DNA from: Chitinispirillales bacterium
GTDB taxonomy: Bacteria > Fibrobacterota > Chitinivibrionia > Chitinivibrionales > Chitinispirillaceae
DNA: 6,309 nt
NCBI GenBank assembly: GCA_031254445.1
Contig: JAIRUL010000010.1
Span: 1-6,309, forward strand
Direction of reading: 5' to 3'
Part shown: positions 6,297 to 6,309 of the stretch, piece after piece
How positions within the stretch are numbered: the first letter of the stretch is position 1
Layout: every line of letters starts with the position of its first letter
Made by a program: the position numbers and the translations under genes
Notes under the pieces: model-generated
What the model saw: the letters and a program-made list of their open reading frames with translations, nothing else
The model's database searches: none
What the model was told of the DNA's origin: nothing

Positions 6297-6309
6297 TAAA
6301 ATCTTTTTC

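Overview
The window is a piece of bacterial chromosome, GC-rich in its genes, with six intact protein genes all on the + strand. The left edge carries the decayed 3' end of an insertion-sequence integrase. The genetic code is standard: TGA ends proA and the RseC-like gene. The phylum cannot be fixed from the sequence. An RseC/MucC-like membrane protein and QueH are both common in anaerobic or facultative bacteria, but this is only a weak hint.

Layout: 1-450 is the C-terminal part of an rve-type (DDE) integrase, broken by an in-frame TGA and a one-base frameshift. 451-658 holds no gene. It contains a second copy of a short IS motif, a small hairpin, and a possible promoter overlapping a perfect 6+3+6 palindrome. 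Then follow proA (659-1951, gamma-glutamyl phosphate reductase), hisI (1992-2348, phosphoribosyl-AMP cyclohydrolase), alr (2402-3562, alanine racemase), an RseC/MucC-like two-TM cysteine protein (3585-4088), a TPR protein with a C-terminal membrane segment (4085-5677), and queH (5692-6264, epoxyqueuosine reductase of the QueH type). The right edge is an AT-rich stretch with short direct and tandem repeats that begins inside the last queH codons.

The six genes are separated by 40, 53, 22, -4 and 14 nt, so they look like one transcription unit. Their functions are housekeeping but mixed: proline synthesis, histidine synthesis, D-alanine for peptidoglycan, a membrane redox or regulatory protein, a TPR scaffold, and tRNA queuosine modification. 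The only pair with a strong structural hint of joint function is the RseC-like gene and the TPR gene, which share an ATGA stop/start overlap. I see no clearly new biological system here. The points most worth following are that pair, the palindrome in front of proA, and the repeat tract at the right edge.
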